In this document: positions 22,062-33,359 of the stretch, in pieces
Numbering within the stretch: position 1 is the first letter of the stretch
How the letters are laid out: every line of letters begins with the position of its first letter
Origin: Spinacia oleracea
Lineage: Eukaryota > Streptophyta > Magnoliopsida > Caryophyllales > Amaranthaceae
Reading direction: 5' to 3'
DNA: 64,000 bases
Assembly: GCF_020520425.1 (NCBI RefSeq)
Contig: NC_079487.1
Location: forward strand, 105,124,141 to 105,188,140
Made by a program: the position numbers and the translations under genes
The notes under the pieces: model-generated
The model's database searches: none
Told to the model about the DNA's origin: nothing
Seen by the model: only the letters and a program-made list of their open reading frames with translations

Positions 22062-22857
22062 CTACTTTAACAATCAACCAACACTATCACTCCCTAAGTC
22101 AAAGAATTAAACCTGATAATCCGAGTCTCTGAAACTGGAAGAAATTAAGAAACCTCAAAATTAACTTTGAGCAAGTGAGTCAATCATCAATCGACTGCTA
22201 CTGAACTGATGCATATTAATTAACATTGACATTGTGTAGTTAAGAACTTGAGATATTGTAATTTGGGCGAGTTTAGTACTTTAAACTGTAAAGTGTTTAA
22301 GGAAAGACAAATTTGATTTTTTGGAGATATTGTTCGATAAAAAGTTGGGGTTTTGAATTTGGAGAATTTTCGACTTGGTAATCAATTCATACCAATTAGG
22401 TTTCCGCATAGCTTATTAGATACGATTGTGATAGATTTAACTTAAACAAGTCGAAACTTTTAGTTCTTGAAGTTTGATTTGTTGTATTATTGGGGAGTTT
22501 GACATTTATTCGTGAATATTTGGGGGGTTTATTAACAAATGTGCCATTTATTATGCATATGAACTACACTTGTTTTGTTCTTATGCCCCAAGTGAGCTAG
22601 CTATTTATTTGTTTTAAAATGGCAATTAATAATGGTGTAGATTGGAAGCGTGCAGGAAAACATCTAGCATTAATTTTCAAAGATAGAACAATCTATATAC
22701 GAGCATTTATATTTATATACTAATTCAATGAAGACACATCCTTTATGAATCTAATAACAAATGAAAGATTGCTTTTGAGAGTGTTAAACTTTCATCAGTA
22801 CAAGTGAATCATGCATTCTGAGTTGCATGAAGCTAAAATACAGACTCGAAAATCAGA
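22062..22857. other. 3' flank of the chorismate mutase gene
   Basis: A/T-rich. It must contain the 3' UTR and poly(A) signals of the chorismate mutase gene in its right part. No other gene or TE was recognised. Confidence 0.4.
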
Positions 22858-25429
22858 TCAATCTAGACGCCGGAGAAGGTATTCAACTTCAATATCTTTC
22901 GTCAAAGGAATCACCCATTCATTGTAAAGACGAGACACCAACGAAGGATCAACCTTGTAGTTGTTGCTATTGCTAGTTGCATTCAGGGTAACTTCCTGTC
23001 CGAAAACTGTGGCTTTCTTCGCAACTCTTTGCATCACCATGGCTTCCACTTTACTATCTGTCAATAGGTTCATCAGAGTATTTTTGTCCTGAATTTCACA
23101 AGTTAGGAGTACAATTAAGTTAGAGAAAACGAACTTGATCCAAACTATACAATATATACTTGATCAGAATCAGATAAAAAAAACCAACCTTTGCGCGAAT
23201 TGCAGCAGTATATGCTTCAGTTTCGTTTCTGAACTTTACTTCAGCAACATACTTACCGAAATGTATTCTCCTTGATATCACCTGAAAGATAATATCTTCA
23301 ATCAATCCCTTATCATTTATCAACCAAGTTCTAATTCAAAGTTCAATTTAGAACTAAAATAAGTTGTTCAGAAATTTGTTTTTTTTTTTTTTGATGTGAA
23401 AAGACTTACGAACCTGTAAGCAAGCAAGATCAGAAGCTACACTTAACGCGTAATTTCCATCATCACCCTTAGCAGCCAGTAGAGGTAGAAATTGGTTAAC
23501 ATAGAAGTCCCAAATGTTCTTACTTACATTCACAGATGCAGCAGCAGGAGGCAAACCCTGCAAATACACACAATGCAGCAATCATAAAACCCAATGAGTC
23601 TTCTAAATTTTCAGTAAGGATTTGGGGAGAAATACAAGTAAGTTTCCTAGGAAAATGTAAAGGTAAATTACCTGCCAACAATTTACAGGGCGGTGTACGA
23701 ATGGAGGTGGTAAATTATCAGGGAAGAATGGAACTTCTTCAGGACTTTGATATCTTCCACCCTGAAACACATAGCAATATACGTTCTTAAGAAGACTCCA
23801 TAAAGAAATGGTTGAATATAACAGAACAGGAAGCAAATATTTCATCGATTACCATGCTACATTGTTCCAACTAAAGCTTCGTTTTCTTTTTTTTTAATTT
23901 TTTTTTTACTACGAGGAGTTCCCACCGTCTTGGGCGAGTGGACTAATCTCTCTCGGGAGTTTGAATGGATATCTCGATGGGCAGTATCCCTCCCACTTAA
24001 AGTTTTTTCCATATCTAAGACTCGAACCCGTGACCTTGGTTACGGAGCAAGAGACCCTTAAACACTCATGCCAACTTCAATTGGTAACTATAGCTTAGTT
24101 GTAAACACAAAGTCTTATTTAAAGGTGGTGTACAATAAACATTTTATATCAAAGTAAAAGTAAAATCAAAATGTTTAAATGTTAACTTGACATGTGGAAA
24201 CATTATCTATTTTTAGTGATCAGTTTTTTATTTTAATAAAAAATATTCTTTTAAAATCACTAATAATGTACAAAAGTAATCAACTAACCCATTAAAATGT
24301 TTATCAATGGAATGTTTTTCTTATAATATAAAAGTAATCAAAATTTGTTAAAAGTTATCTCGATTGCGTACAAGATGATGGAGTAGCATAAATTGTGGCA
24401 TTACAATTGGGCTATCCCAGCACATAATTAAATTAGTAAATTATTTTCCTAATTGTTGTTTGGTAGTTGCTTCTTTCTCCACCTACCAAAACCAGCTACT
24501 AATCAAGTAATCAGGAATGTTCTATTGTTCTGTACAATTTGGTCAAACTACAAAGTCTTTCTAAAACTTATTATGTCAATGACTGATTTCAAAAAGGTGA
24601 AATCCTCGCCCACCCACGACCCGACCACTAAAGCATCGTAGAGGAGGTAAGTCGAAGCTAAGGAGCCTAAAATAGTCCAAACCTTTACAAGCATGCATAT
24701 GCATTTCATGACATGAGCCTAATAAACCAAATTACCATTTCTACATAAACTAATCAATCTATATACATAAGCATTACTTGCACTAATGATGATCAATAAT
24801 ACAAATTCTATAAAAACACATGTTAACATCCTAAACGGTTATTAGGTTGTCCGTCTTATTTCCTTTCCAAAACGAAATAAAAAGGCATGTGAAAACCCAC
24901 TTTTTTCCCCCCACAAAGTTCATGGCAATACGCATAAACAAAGACAAAGATTTGTTCCATTGCTAAAAACCATAATCACTTTTGAATTAAAATACAATTA
25001 AACCGTTGCTTGATCATTATCCAATGTAGGTCCCACCATAATCACTTTCTCCTAAGCTCAACAAAAACCCAGGAAGAATTCCTAACAAATCCATCGATAA
25101 CTATGTCCGGATTTAGTTGTCACGTTAAAACTACGCTATCAACGTGACTACTATTAACTCGAAAACTTACAAAACAAAAAAAGAGAGAATTAAAACAAGA
25201 AGAAATAAAAAAAAAAACTAACCTGGGCTTGAACAGATTCAGTACCCTTAACAAGAAACTCCATCAAGGAGCCATGAAACCCCCCAGGAAAAGGAGAAGA
25301 CTGATAAGCAAGGGAATTGAGGGGTAGTTTGGACCTTTCAATCAAGCTGTAAACGATGGTATCTTCAAGCCCAATTAAAGTCTTCCTAATTGAGTCCAAT
25401 GATAGACTATCATTTCCGTCGCTGCCCAT
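22858..25429 (-). CDS. CM2: Chorismate mutase, cytosolic CM2 type, five exons
   Basis: Exons (minus): 25429-25223, 23761-23672, 23557-23414, 23281-23189, 23088-22858, each with GT/AG borders, joining in frame to 254 residues. The protein begins MGSDGNDSLSLDSIRKTLIG then LEDTIVYSLIERSK. It continues through NIWDFYVNQFLPLLA, GDDGNYALSVASDLACLQ and SRRIHFGKYVAEVKF, and ends KDIEVEYLLRRLD, the AroQ-eukaryotic chorismate mutase pattern. The enzyme converts chorismate to prephenate for Phe/Tyr synthesis. There is no plastid transit peptide when starting at 25429, as in cytosolic CM2. An in-frame ATG at 25588 lies upstream of the likely TATA box, so I reject it. Allosteric Trp/Tyr control is typical of plastid CM1/3, not of this type. 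Intron 1 carries a SINE. Confidence 0.93.
23885..24090 (-). mobile_element. tRNA-derived SINE in intron 1 of chorismate mutase
   Basis: The minus strand has an A-box-like GTTGGCATGAGTG, a B box GGTTCGAGTC (about 24018-24028), and ends in an A-rich tail (run of A at 23885-23915). Total about 200 bp. The rest of intron 1 (24091-25222) shows nothing further recognisable. Confidence 0.65.
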
Positions 25430-25561
25430 TTTGATAACAAATTTAGAATGCAAATAATTGTAATTAGGATGAAAATTATGCAGATTAAGGGGGGAAAACA
25501 GAGGATTTAATGTTGGGAGTTTTATAAAATGTTTGGTTAAAAATAGAGGAAGAGGAGAGAG

Positions 25562-25570
25562 AATATATAG
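25562..25570 (-). promoter_or_regulatory. Probable TATA box of the chorismate mutase gene
   Basis: CTATATATT on the minus strand, about 135 bp upstream of the chosen ATG. It is followed by a C/T-rich leader. It lies downstream of the alternative ATG at 25588, supporting the shorter protein. Confidence 0.45.
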
Positions 25571-25599
25571 ATGTACAAAAGAAGGCATATATTTAGGAC

Positions 25600-28253
25600 T
25601 AATGTCTAAAGGTGCGCACTTACTTACGGGGGTTGATTTATGATTTGTAAATTTTGTATGGTTGTGGATTGCAAACGAATCAATTGTAAAGCGTAGTGGA
25701 CACGGTCTGTCTTAACTTGCTTACCATGTCTTGGTGGGTGCAAATGAGCATATAATTATATAAGGACAATATAAATTATAAATTGTGGAGCAGAAATTTG
25801 ATTATTAGTTTGTTACGGAGTATGTGCTTGTTTAGTTACTTATATTAGGAATTATAAAAAAAAAAGTTGCTTAAATTTAAGGATTTACCTTTGTTTTAGT
25901 TCCTCTAATCTTGCCTTGTAACCAATGTTGGAATATATAAGGTCTTAAGTAAGCATGGTTGGTTGAGCTCTCAAACGGGTAGGTTGAGTCGGTTCTGGTT
26001 CTTCAATATGGATTTTTTTTAATAATCATTTTTATCAATCTATCATTTACGGAGTATGAGTTATTTTTACGGGGTTTTATTATTGAAAATTTAAGTGAAA
26101 ATGTGTGATAAAAACCTTAAATATTTTGATAGAAAATTATTAGTCATACATAGCCTACATGACAAAGTTTTAGATAGGCAGGCAAAACAGGTAAAGGATT
26201 GGTGTAAGCTTGTTAGTTTTCTATTGATTTGAAGTGTGGTTCACTAAATGTATAAAAAGTAGGATAATTGCAAAATATTATAATCATGTCAGGTTGAAAA
26301 TGCCAACTCTATTTCGCATAAAAATATCAAATCTTAGTTTATGACGCTATTAAAAGTACTCGTTGCTGCTTATAGTTTAACGTAGCATAAAAAAACATAT
26401 CCGTTATTGATGTGTTTCTCTCAATCGTATAAAATGCTTTAACGGTTTGATATATATACTTAATTATTACTTCATCCGTCTTTTAATACTCGCAACGTTT
26501 GTTAGTTTCACGCATGCCGATGCACAACTTTGATCATTTATATCTTAAATTCTCTTTATGTAAAAATTATAAAAAATTGATATTTTGAAAATACACATTG
26601 AGACGAATCTAACAAGATCCCACATGACTATGTTTTATCTTATATAAAAAACACTACGAATAGTCAAAGTAGATTATATGAATAGTGGCAAAAGTCCAAA
26701 CGTTGCGAGTATTAAAAGACGGAGGAAGTATGGCATTTGAGAGTTTGAGTCGAGTGTAGGCTCTTAAGAAAGTTCCAAAGTTGCAATAATACGCAAGTTG
26801 CAGTTCTCTGGAGTACAAGCTAAGGGTCACAAAGTCACGAAGAGGCCTGAAGTGGGCCAAACGCGACATTTTCAACTTAGGTCTAGAACTCTAGACGTCG
26901 ACTTGGACAAACATCATCCAAACCCACGAAATTTCTTGGCATTTTTATTTGTCCTTTTTTATTTCTCCATTACTTTCCCCACAAAACAAAATCATCGCCC
27001 CACAATACTTAAGTAGCCACCCAACCCAATGTGTTTAATGATACTTGTGGGTCGGGTCGAGCCGGGTTTCTGTCTGGGCCTGTTGGTCATGGGACTAAAA
27101 GAGTCTGGCTCACATCAAGCCCGACTCACTTGTAAAGGGTAGCGCGGGTCTGTTTGTAAATTTAAAAAATGTGGCTCAGAGGCCAGACCCACGTGATATC
27201 GTGCCTAAGCCTAATGTTACTAAATTTTGCATTATTTCTCGTGCCGGGTTGGGTCGTGCCTTGATGTGCTTTCCTAAACAAGTAACAATCCAGTCTCAGC
27301 CCACGGCCCACAACTCCTCGTCCCTGTCGGATCGTGCTGGGTTGGGTCCGATATACCAAAAAACGTCTAATACGGTCCATTCTTACCACACCTCTATAGA
27401 CGCAAAAAAATCATATATAGCAATACTTTATTCACTCACAATTATCTAGATACACAACCAACACTGTCTCTCTAAACCTCTAACTCTAATACACACTTAC
27501 TTGATCATCGAAGATGGTTTTCTCATTATTCTCCTCAAGATAGCTCACTAATCCCTATTCCTTTTCTTGTACCAAATTCCTTTTAATTTGTCGCAAAAAT
27601 AATTGTCCTATATAATTTATAGACTGTATAAAAGGTGATAGAATATGAGTTGTGTATGTTTTTTTTAGCTAAATTAGAGCCTAAAATATAGCATGCGATC
27701 GTGCATAAAATGTTCATTAATTATGCAACTATAGCTCTTTCATATTCATGCAAGATCACAAAAGATCAATTACTTATTATCTATCTCTATTCTATTGAAC
27801 ATTTGATATTCCCTTTTGAAATTCCTATTGAGCCTTTATTAACGTGTCAAATTTATTTAAATAAAATAATTAATAGAAAAAATCTATGTATATTTCCATT
27901 CTAAGAAACTAAGTAATCATCATAAAAAAATATTGATTACATCTCAAGAATTTGAGAGTTCAAAGCCTACTCTTCCCCCCAACCAAACTTGCAAAACACA
28001 AAACTTATCCGATAATCCAAGCTGGGTTGATTTATGTAAAGTTCGTACTTCATGTCGGACATAAAATGTCCACCCCTCCTTCCACTTTGGACAATTATTA
28101 TTAGAGAACGAATACGGACATCAACAACCACATGAACGCTATAAGTATGTACTAGTGCACAAATGTAACATATGATTCACAAATCACAATTATTTGATGA
28201 CCATGTGTATCATTCAATTCACAACAATGCAACTGCGAAAATTCAATAGAACA
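25600..28253. other. Intergenic region with MITE and GC-rich repeat
   Basis: Contains the Stowaway MITE at 26470-26728 and a GGGTCGGG/GGGCC-rich stretch (27040-27370) that resembles hAT-type MITE interiors but lacks recognisable termini. No supported gene; open frames here are short and not family-like. Confidence 0.4.
26470..26728. mobile_element. Stowaway MITE with long inverted repeats
   Basis: Left CTTCATCCGTCTTTTAATAC and right ...TATTAAAAGACGGAGGAAG form ~32-bp near-perfect inverted repeats (paired through CGCAACGTTTG), flanked by TA duplications (26468-69, 26729-30). Confidence 0.85.
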
Positions 28254-28261
28254 CCTACAAA

Positions 28262-28785
28262 TAGACCTGTTAAAAATCGACCTGACCCGAAAATACTGGG
28301 TCCTGTACAAGATTTTGTGACCCGTAACCCGATTTTATCCGAACCCGAGCAACACGAAAAGTAATGGGTCAAAACCCGACCGAACCCATTTTGGACCCGA
28401 CCGATTGAAAATCATTGTATTTATACTAAAACATGAGATTATGAGAAAATTTAAGCATAATAAACACGTTTTTTTTACTATTATTGTGTGTAGTATGATT
28501 TTAAATTGAATTATACGTCATTTTATATTTGAATTTGACTAAATATAAACTTGTGTAGGAAAATTTGTTAATTTCTGCTCATATGTATATTTATCACCTA
28601 AATTAATGAAAATATAATGCGCGTTTTGAAATCTCTCAACCCGTTGGGTCGACCCGAACCCGAAAGTTTTGGGTCTTGAACAAGCATTTGTAAACCCGAA
28701 CCCGAAAGTGACCGACCCGATTCAACCCGAACCCGAAAATAATTTTTTTTACAACCCGACCCGACCGACCCGTTTGACAGGTCTA
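28262..28785. mobile_element. Non-autonomous hAT element
   Basis: TAGACCTGTTAAA at the left and TTTGACAGGTCTA at the right are imperfect inverted repeats. The 8-bp duplication CCTACAAA (28254-28261, 28786-28793) identifies a hAT. The interior is rich in ACCCGACCC words and has no transposase. Confidence 0.85.
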
Positions 28786-29279
28786 CCTACAAATTATCAT
28801 ATTGCCTAACACGAAACAAGAATTATGCAACAAATTAAACTTCCAAATTTATATTTACATTGGCTAAATTTGCTTAAACTTACACTTGCCGCTATAATGC
28901 TAAATAATAATAATATATATATTAATAAAAGATACAATTAAGAGTTGATCTATAAAAGCTTCAAAATTAAATTAGGGTTAGCAATATATTTTGGCCTACC
29001 ACCCTTAACGATCAATTAATATGGGTAAAAATCAAAATCATATTATGCCACGAGAAATGATCGATTTATCTCAAAGATACGTAGATTGCCTAAGGTATGG
29101 TAAGACATACGTAGCATACAATTAAGGTTAATTACGAGTACAAATTTGAAGGTCTAATTCTCTTACTTTCCCAGCTAACTGGATAGAGTTATGATAAAGT
29201 TTGATTGCATTAACGTTAATGTTGAGTATTTATAAAAGTCTAAGAATATTACAAAGTCAATAATTTCCTAAATAAAAAT

Positions 29280-29540
29280 CACTATAAGAAATTATACTAT
29301 TAACGACGGAAAATCCCGTCGCTAAAGGTCAATAATTGTTGATTAACGACGGGATTTTCCGTCGCGAACCCGTCATAAAAGGGGGCCGTTGTTAATGGAA
29401 AATCCCGTCGTTAACCCGTCATAAAAAACATTTGCGACGGTTGTTCCCGTTGGGTTGTTATCCCCGTTAAAATCCCTTTTACAACGGGATTTTTACCCGT
29501 CGTTATAAGGTTGTCATAAAAGATACAAATATTTGTAGTG
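29280..29540. mobile_element. CACTA-type MITE
   Basis: The ends are CACTATAAGAAA and ATATTTGTAGTG, with the 3-bp duplication AAT on both sides. The interior repeats AACGACGGGATTTTCCGTCG-type words in both orientations. The intervening 28794-29279 and 29541-29849 hold no recognised gene. Confidence 0.8.
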
Positions 29541-29849
29541 AATATACCCTGTGATAATATTTATACAAATATAAAGGATTGTGTTTGATTATAATTAATC
29601 ACTTACTACGATCAAGTAGATTATATCTCCCTGATATATTATCCTTAATACTATATTCATCTAAATATTCAATTAATTTAAATTTGAAGCTAAAACCAGA
29701 CGTCTCAAAACTCTCACATATTACATATATGCCCTACAAAATTCAATGTCGAGCTCCAACAAGAAACGGAGTAGTTATTTACTATCTTTATTTTACTACG
29801 TATTTATTAAAAAAAATGTCATATATCATATATGACTCGTATTACTAGT

Positions 29850-30196
29850 TTAAGCACCAATTAGTTTATTAACCTCCACCTCCCTAAAAACAAGATTAAC
29901 CTTGAAAAATGGGATGATGCATGAGATAGTGTCAAAATTATAGGTTAAGAAATGAGGATTATTGTAATTACGTGGGGATATGAAAATAAAATAACAAAAC
30001 ATAATAAGATAAATAAAATAAAGAAATAATAATAAACATACTTTGGACAATGGAAGGAGCCATTATTATTGACGGTAGCAAGCAATCTTGGAGCTTCACG
30101 GGAAGGAAGTTGACGAGCATATCCTGATCTAATTAATACAAATAACACCATTAATATTGAGATAATTGCTCCATTTTCGACGCCACGCCATGACAT
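29850..30196 (-). CDS. Predicted small secreted peptide, two exons
   Basis: Exon 1 (30196-30042) and exon 2 (29883-29850) join in frame across GTATGT...TTTTTAG to give 62 residues. The N-terminus MSWRGVENGAIISILMVLFV then LIRSGYA is a convincing signal peptide, with cleavage likely near residue 27. The mature part is short and polar: RQLPSREAPRLLATVNNNGS, then FHCPKEVEVNKLIGA. It holds a single Cys, which argues against disulfide-rich peptide families. A C/T-rich leader and a TATA box lie just upstream. I do not recognise the family; a processed signalling peptide is possible but unproven. The unspliced reading gives 83 aa with a hydrophobic, Tyr/Phe-rich intron translation, which I consider wrong. 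Confidence 0.65.
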
Positions 30197-30325
30197 TGTT
30201 GAAGCTATATATGATTAGAGAGAAAGATAGAGAGAGAAGAAGAAGAAGAAGAAGAAGAAAAGGAGGGATAGATAGATGAGAAGATTGGGGATTGATTTTG
30301 TATGGCCTTCTTTGCTAGCTGCTTC

Positions 30326-30334
30326 TTATATAAC
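30326..30334 (-). promoter_or_regulatory. TATA box of the small secreted peptide gene
   Basis: TTATATAAG on the minus strand, about 130 bp upstream of the ATG. Downstream of it is a (CTT)n/CT-rich leader at 30215-30265, common in plant 5' UTRs. Confidence 0.6.
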
Positions 30335-30855
30335 ATGATTGATCAACATCTTAATTATATAAGAAAAGGTCAACTCTTTGTCACTAATTAAAATGGTCAA
30401 ACATATTATGTAAAATGTCAATGTTCAAACATACGGCTAACTAAGTCACTTTTGATACCATATTCTAAATTTGTCAAAACGTGGGATTATTGTATATATA
30501 GATAAAGGAGATCCGATTTCATAGCTTTTTTTTTTTGGATATATTATGAATATGAAAAATAGAAGATTTTAAAATCAATGACATATTGTATGTAAAAAAA
30601 AAAAAAAATTATCACATAAAAAAGAGTTATGACATAGTGGTTGATTATTTATGTTTTGAAAAGCTAGATAGCAAAATTTAATTTGATTTGATATAAAAAC
30701 TACTCTAAAGGAAAAATATACGAGTATGGTAGACCACCTTGAAATTAATGTGAACCAATAAAGGGGATTGGTAGGAGTATGTACTAAGTAAAGAATGTGA
30801 CTACTTTCAAAAAATTTATTCACTGTACAAGCTGTGCATGTTAGATTGTTATCTA

Positions 30856-31183
30856 CTCCCTCCGTCCCGGAATACTCGACCCGGTTTGACCGGCACAGAG
30901 TTTAAGGGACTTGAATTGACTTATTTAATTTAATAGGTAGTAGTTGATAGTGGGGTATTATTTTAATGTAGTTAGTGGGAGGTGGGTTAAGAGGTGGGGT
31001 TGGGGGAGAGTAGGGGTTGAATTTTTAATTATTTTTTGTATGGAGTAGATGGTAGGTGGGTTAATAGGGGTGGAGTGAGAAATAATATAATATTGTTAGA
31101 ATATTTTCATTTTTAGAAACAGGTCAAGTATTAAGGGACGGCCCGATAAGGAAAACAGGTCAAGTATTCCGGGACGGAGGGAG
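30856..31183. mobile_element. Stowaway MITE (canonical termini)
   Basis: CTCCCTCCGTCCCGGAATAC at the left and GTATTCCGGGACGGAGGGAG at the right are perfect inverted repeats flanked by TA. The internal repeat GACCGG/AGGTCAAGTATT extends the pairing. Confidence 0.9.
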
Positions 31184-31209
31184 TACAAAGTACTCCGTAT
31201 GTCAATATA

Positions 31210-31445
31210 CTTCCTCCATTTTTTGTAATTGCATCATCTGAGATTTCACGCTTGTTATATTTTAACTACTAATATCTCTCATTATACATTTAAAAAAATT
31301 ATAAAAATTTGATAATTTGAAAGTATATTTCGAGACGAATTTAACAAGATCCACATGAATATATTTTTCCTTATATATAAATCACAAAAATAACTATATA
31401 AGAATATGGGAATAGACGAATAGTGCTAAAACCAAGATGGTTATA
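31210..31445. mobile_element. Degenerate Stowaway-like MITE
   Basis: The left end CTTCCTCCATTTTTTG follows TA. The interior GAGACGAATTTAACAAGATCC matches the copies at 26470 and 37941. The right terminus is not conserved. It lies immediately beside the canonical MITE. The stretch 31446-31689 holds only ACTCCGTA-type words. Confidence 0.5.
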
Positions 31446-31689
31446 TTGCTGGAAATTTAAAGGAGTATTTTTATGGAGTTTATGATGATTTTTAACCACT
31501 AATGTAGTAATTATTATGCTAGGAGGTTTAATAATCAACTTTTTATATTGGGGAAGGTTCTAAGGGGTACGAAGTACTCCGTATATCTACAAAGTACTCC
31601 GTATATCAATACACAACTTAACTACGTAATACTACGGAGTACGAAGTAGTGGAGTACGTATTATCTTATCTCTATCGCCTGACTTATTT

Positions 31690-32091
31690 TAGTGTGAACT
31701 AAATTAGATCTCGTACACGCACGGATATTCAGAAAAAGAAAAAAAATATCATCCTTTTTTGTAAGATATCTGAGTAACAAAATAATAGTTCAAAAATAAA
31801 TTAGTATGAAGTACAAATGATTTTGCAGATTTTCAATAGATTAATAAAGTTATGATATATTTTATGATTTTACAAATATTAATTTTGAGAAACAAATTAA
31901 TAACAGTTGAATTTTTTTATTGACGATCAAATAAATAGGGAATGACAAAATTTTAATCAAAATACTAAATCTTTTCCATAAAAGTTAATTGAAATAAATA
32001 AATGAATAAAAAAGGAAAAAAATCTTTTGGATGGAAAAATTTTAACCAGGAGGTGACACGTGTCACTCTTGGTGTCTGTTTTAATACAATA
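31690..32091 (-). mobile_element. Degenerate Helitron, head to tail with the next one
   Basis: On the minus strand the 5' end reads TAGTATTGTATTAAAACAG, then ACACCAAGAGTGACACGTGTCA, the same opening as the neighbour (TATTACTATATACTAAAAGAGACACCAGG). The 3' end near 31700 (CCGTGCG...TACGAGATCTAATT) is decayed and only loosely Helitron-like. Confidence 0.45.
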
Positions 32092-32859
32092 CTAGTTTAG
32101 GGTCCGTGCAACGCACGGCTACTACTACAATAATTTATTATTTTAATAGTCACTAAAAGACTTGTGATATTAGGAAAACATGAAAGTAAAAAGATTATAT
32201 GAAAAAGTATAAATTTAAAGTTGTGTAAAAAAAATATTCAAATGAACTAAATTTGCATATTACTATACAAAGTTAAAAATTATAGTCGTTTACTTGTATG
32301 TAGAACGATCTAACAACATTAAACAAACCCGAATGACTCAAGACTAATTTTCAAAAAGACCCGAGCATAACCGAGTTAGTCAAATACAACATATTTTGAA
32401 TTGAGTAAAATCTTGATAAACTTGTATGTTAGTCTACTTACCATGTTTTTTTTTGTTTTTTTTGTTTTTTGAGGGAAGTCTACTTACCATGTATAAATAT
32501 TTTAATTAACATTCTTACTTACCAGTTACCATGTATTATATTATTAATAGTAGACTAACATTAGAAATTCATTTATCAATATTTTTATATTTCTTATCAG
32601 ATTAAAAAGTTATATACATAAATAAAATTATATCATAAAGGAAAAAAGAATATTGATTTAGCTTTCCTCCAATAATATATTATGCAGTACATATCTATGG
32701 TATTTAAAATATATTTTTATCTTAGTTTCTTAAAAAAGCGTAATGTAATTTATTTATTTTAAAGTAAAAAAAATAAAAAAAAACATTTTGGCGGGAAAAA
32801 ATCGCACCAGGACATGACACGTGTCATTCCTGGTGTCTCTTTTAGTATATAGTAATAGA
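32092..32859 (-). mobile_element. Small non-autonomous Helitron
   Basis: On the minus strand: A|TCTATTACTATATACTAAAAG at 32859. At 32092 it ends with the hairpin CCGTGCGTTGCACGG followed by ACCCTAAACTAG|T. 768 bp, no coding. Confidence 0.8.
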
Positions 32860-33359
32860 TAATAGATATCTCAATATCTATTTAGTTCAACTTATTTTAA
32901 CTATTTCATGGAAAAAAAAAGTTTGAATAAGGTTAAGATAAATTCAGATAAAAGTAAGTTCATACAAAATAATTTTTTTCAGGCAAAATTTATATAGATA
33001 CTTCACCATCTTTGCTATAATCCAAAGAGGGCGAGATACTTCGCCTTCCTTTATCTGAACCAAACAGGGCGACTTTTTTAAAGATGTCCTTAGCAACTAA
33101 TTATACAACGAGCCCAAGAGGGCAAGATGAGTGGTTTAAAATTTCCCTCGTAGGCTAATAGGACGATAATTTTATCAAAGAGGGTGATTTATTTTGCCCT
33201 CTTTGATCGTATGTGTTATAGTGGACACAACAGATTGTATTAATTAGACAAAAGAAGTGTCCATACACAACGGGTGGATCTAAGAAGTACAAAGGGTAGA
33301 CACCTATCTATCCTTTTTTTGAGGGAAAGACAACTATCTATCCTCTTTAATTTAAAATA
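32860..33359. other. Intergenic, no gene seen
   Basis: A/T-rich. It contains a partial copy of the TTCAACTTATTTTAAC MITE-like end (about 32885) and repeated GAGGGCGA/GGGCGA words (33020-33210). Nothing codes convincingly. Confidence 0.35.

Noticed and set aside
25430-25588. Longer chorismate mutase start adding ~53 residues (possible transit peptide)
   Set aside because: The ATG lies upstream of the likely TATA box and the extension is not typical of a plastid transit peptide; the downstream start matches cytosolic CM2.
29281-29530. Repeated AACGACGGGATTTT units considered as a CRISPR-like array
   Set aside because: Units are in both orientations, irregularly spaced and enclosed by CACTA termini with a target duplication; it is a plant MITE.
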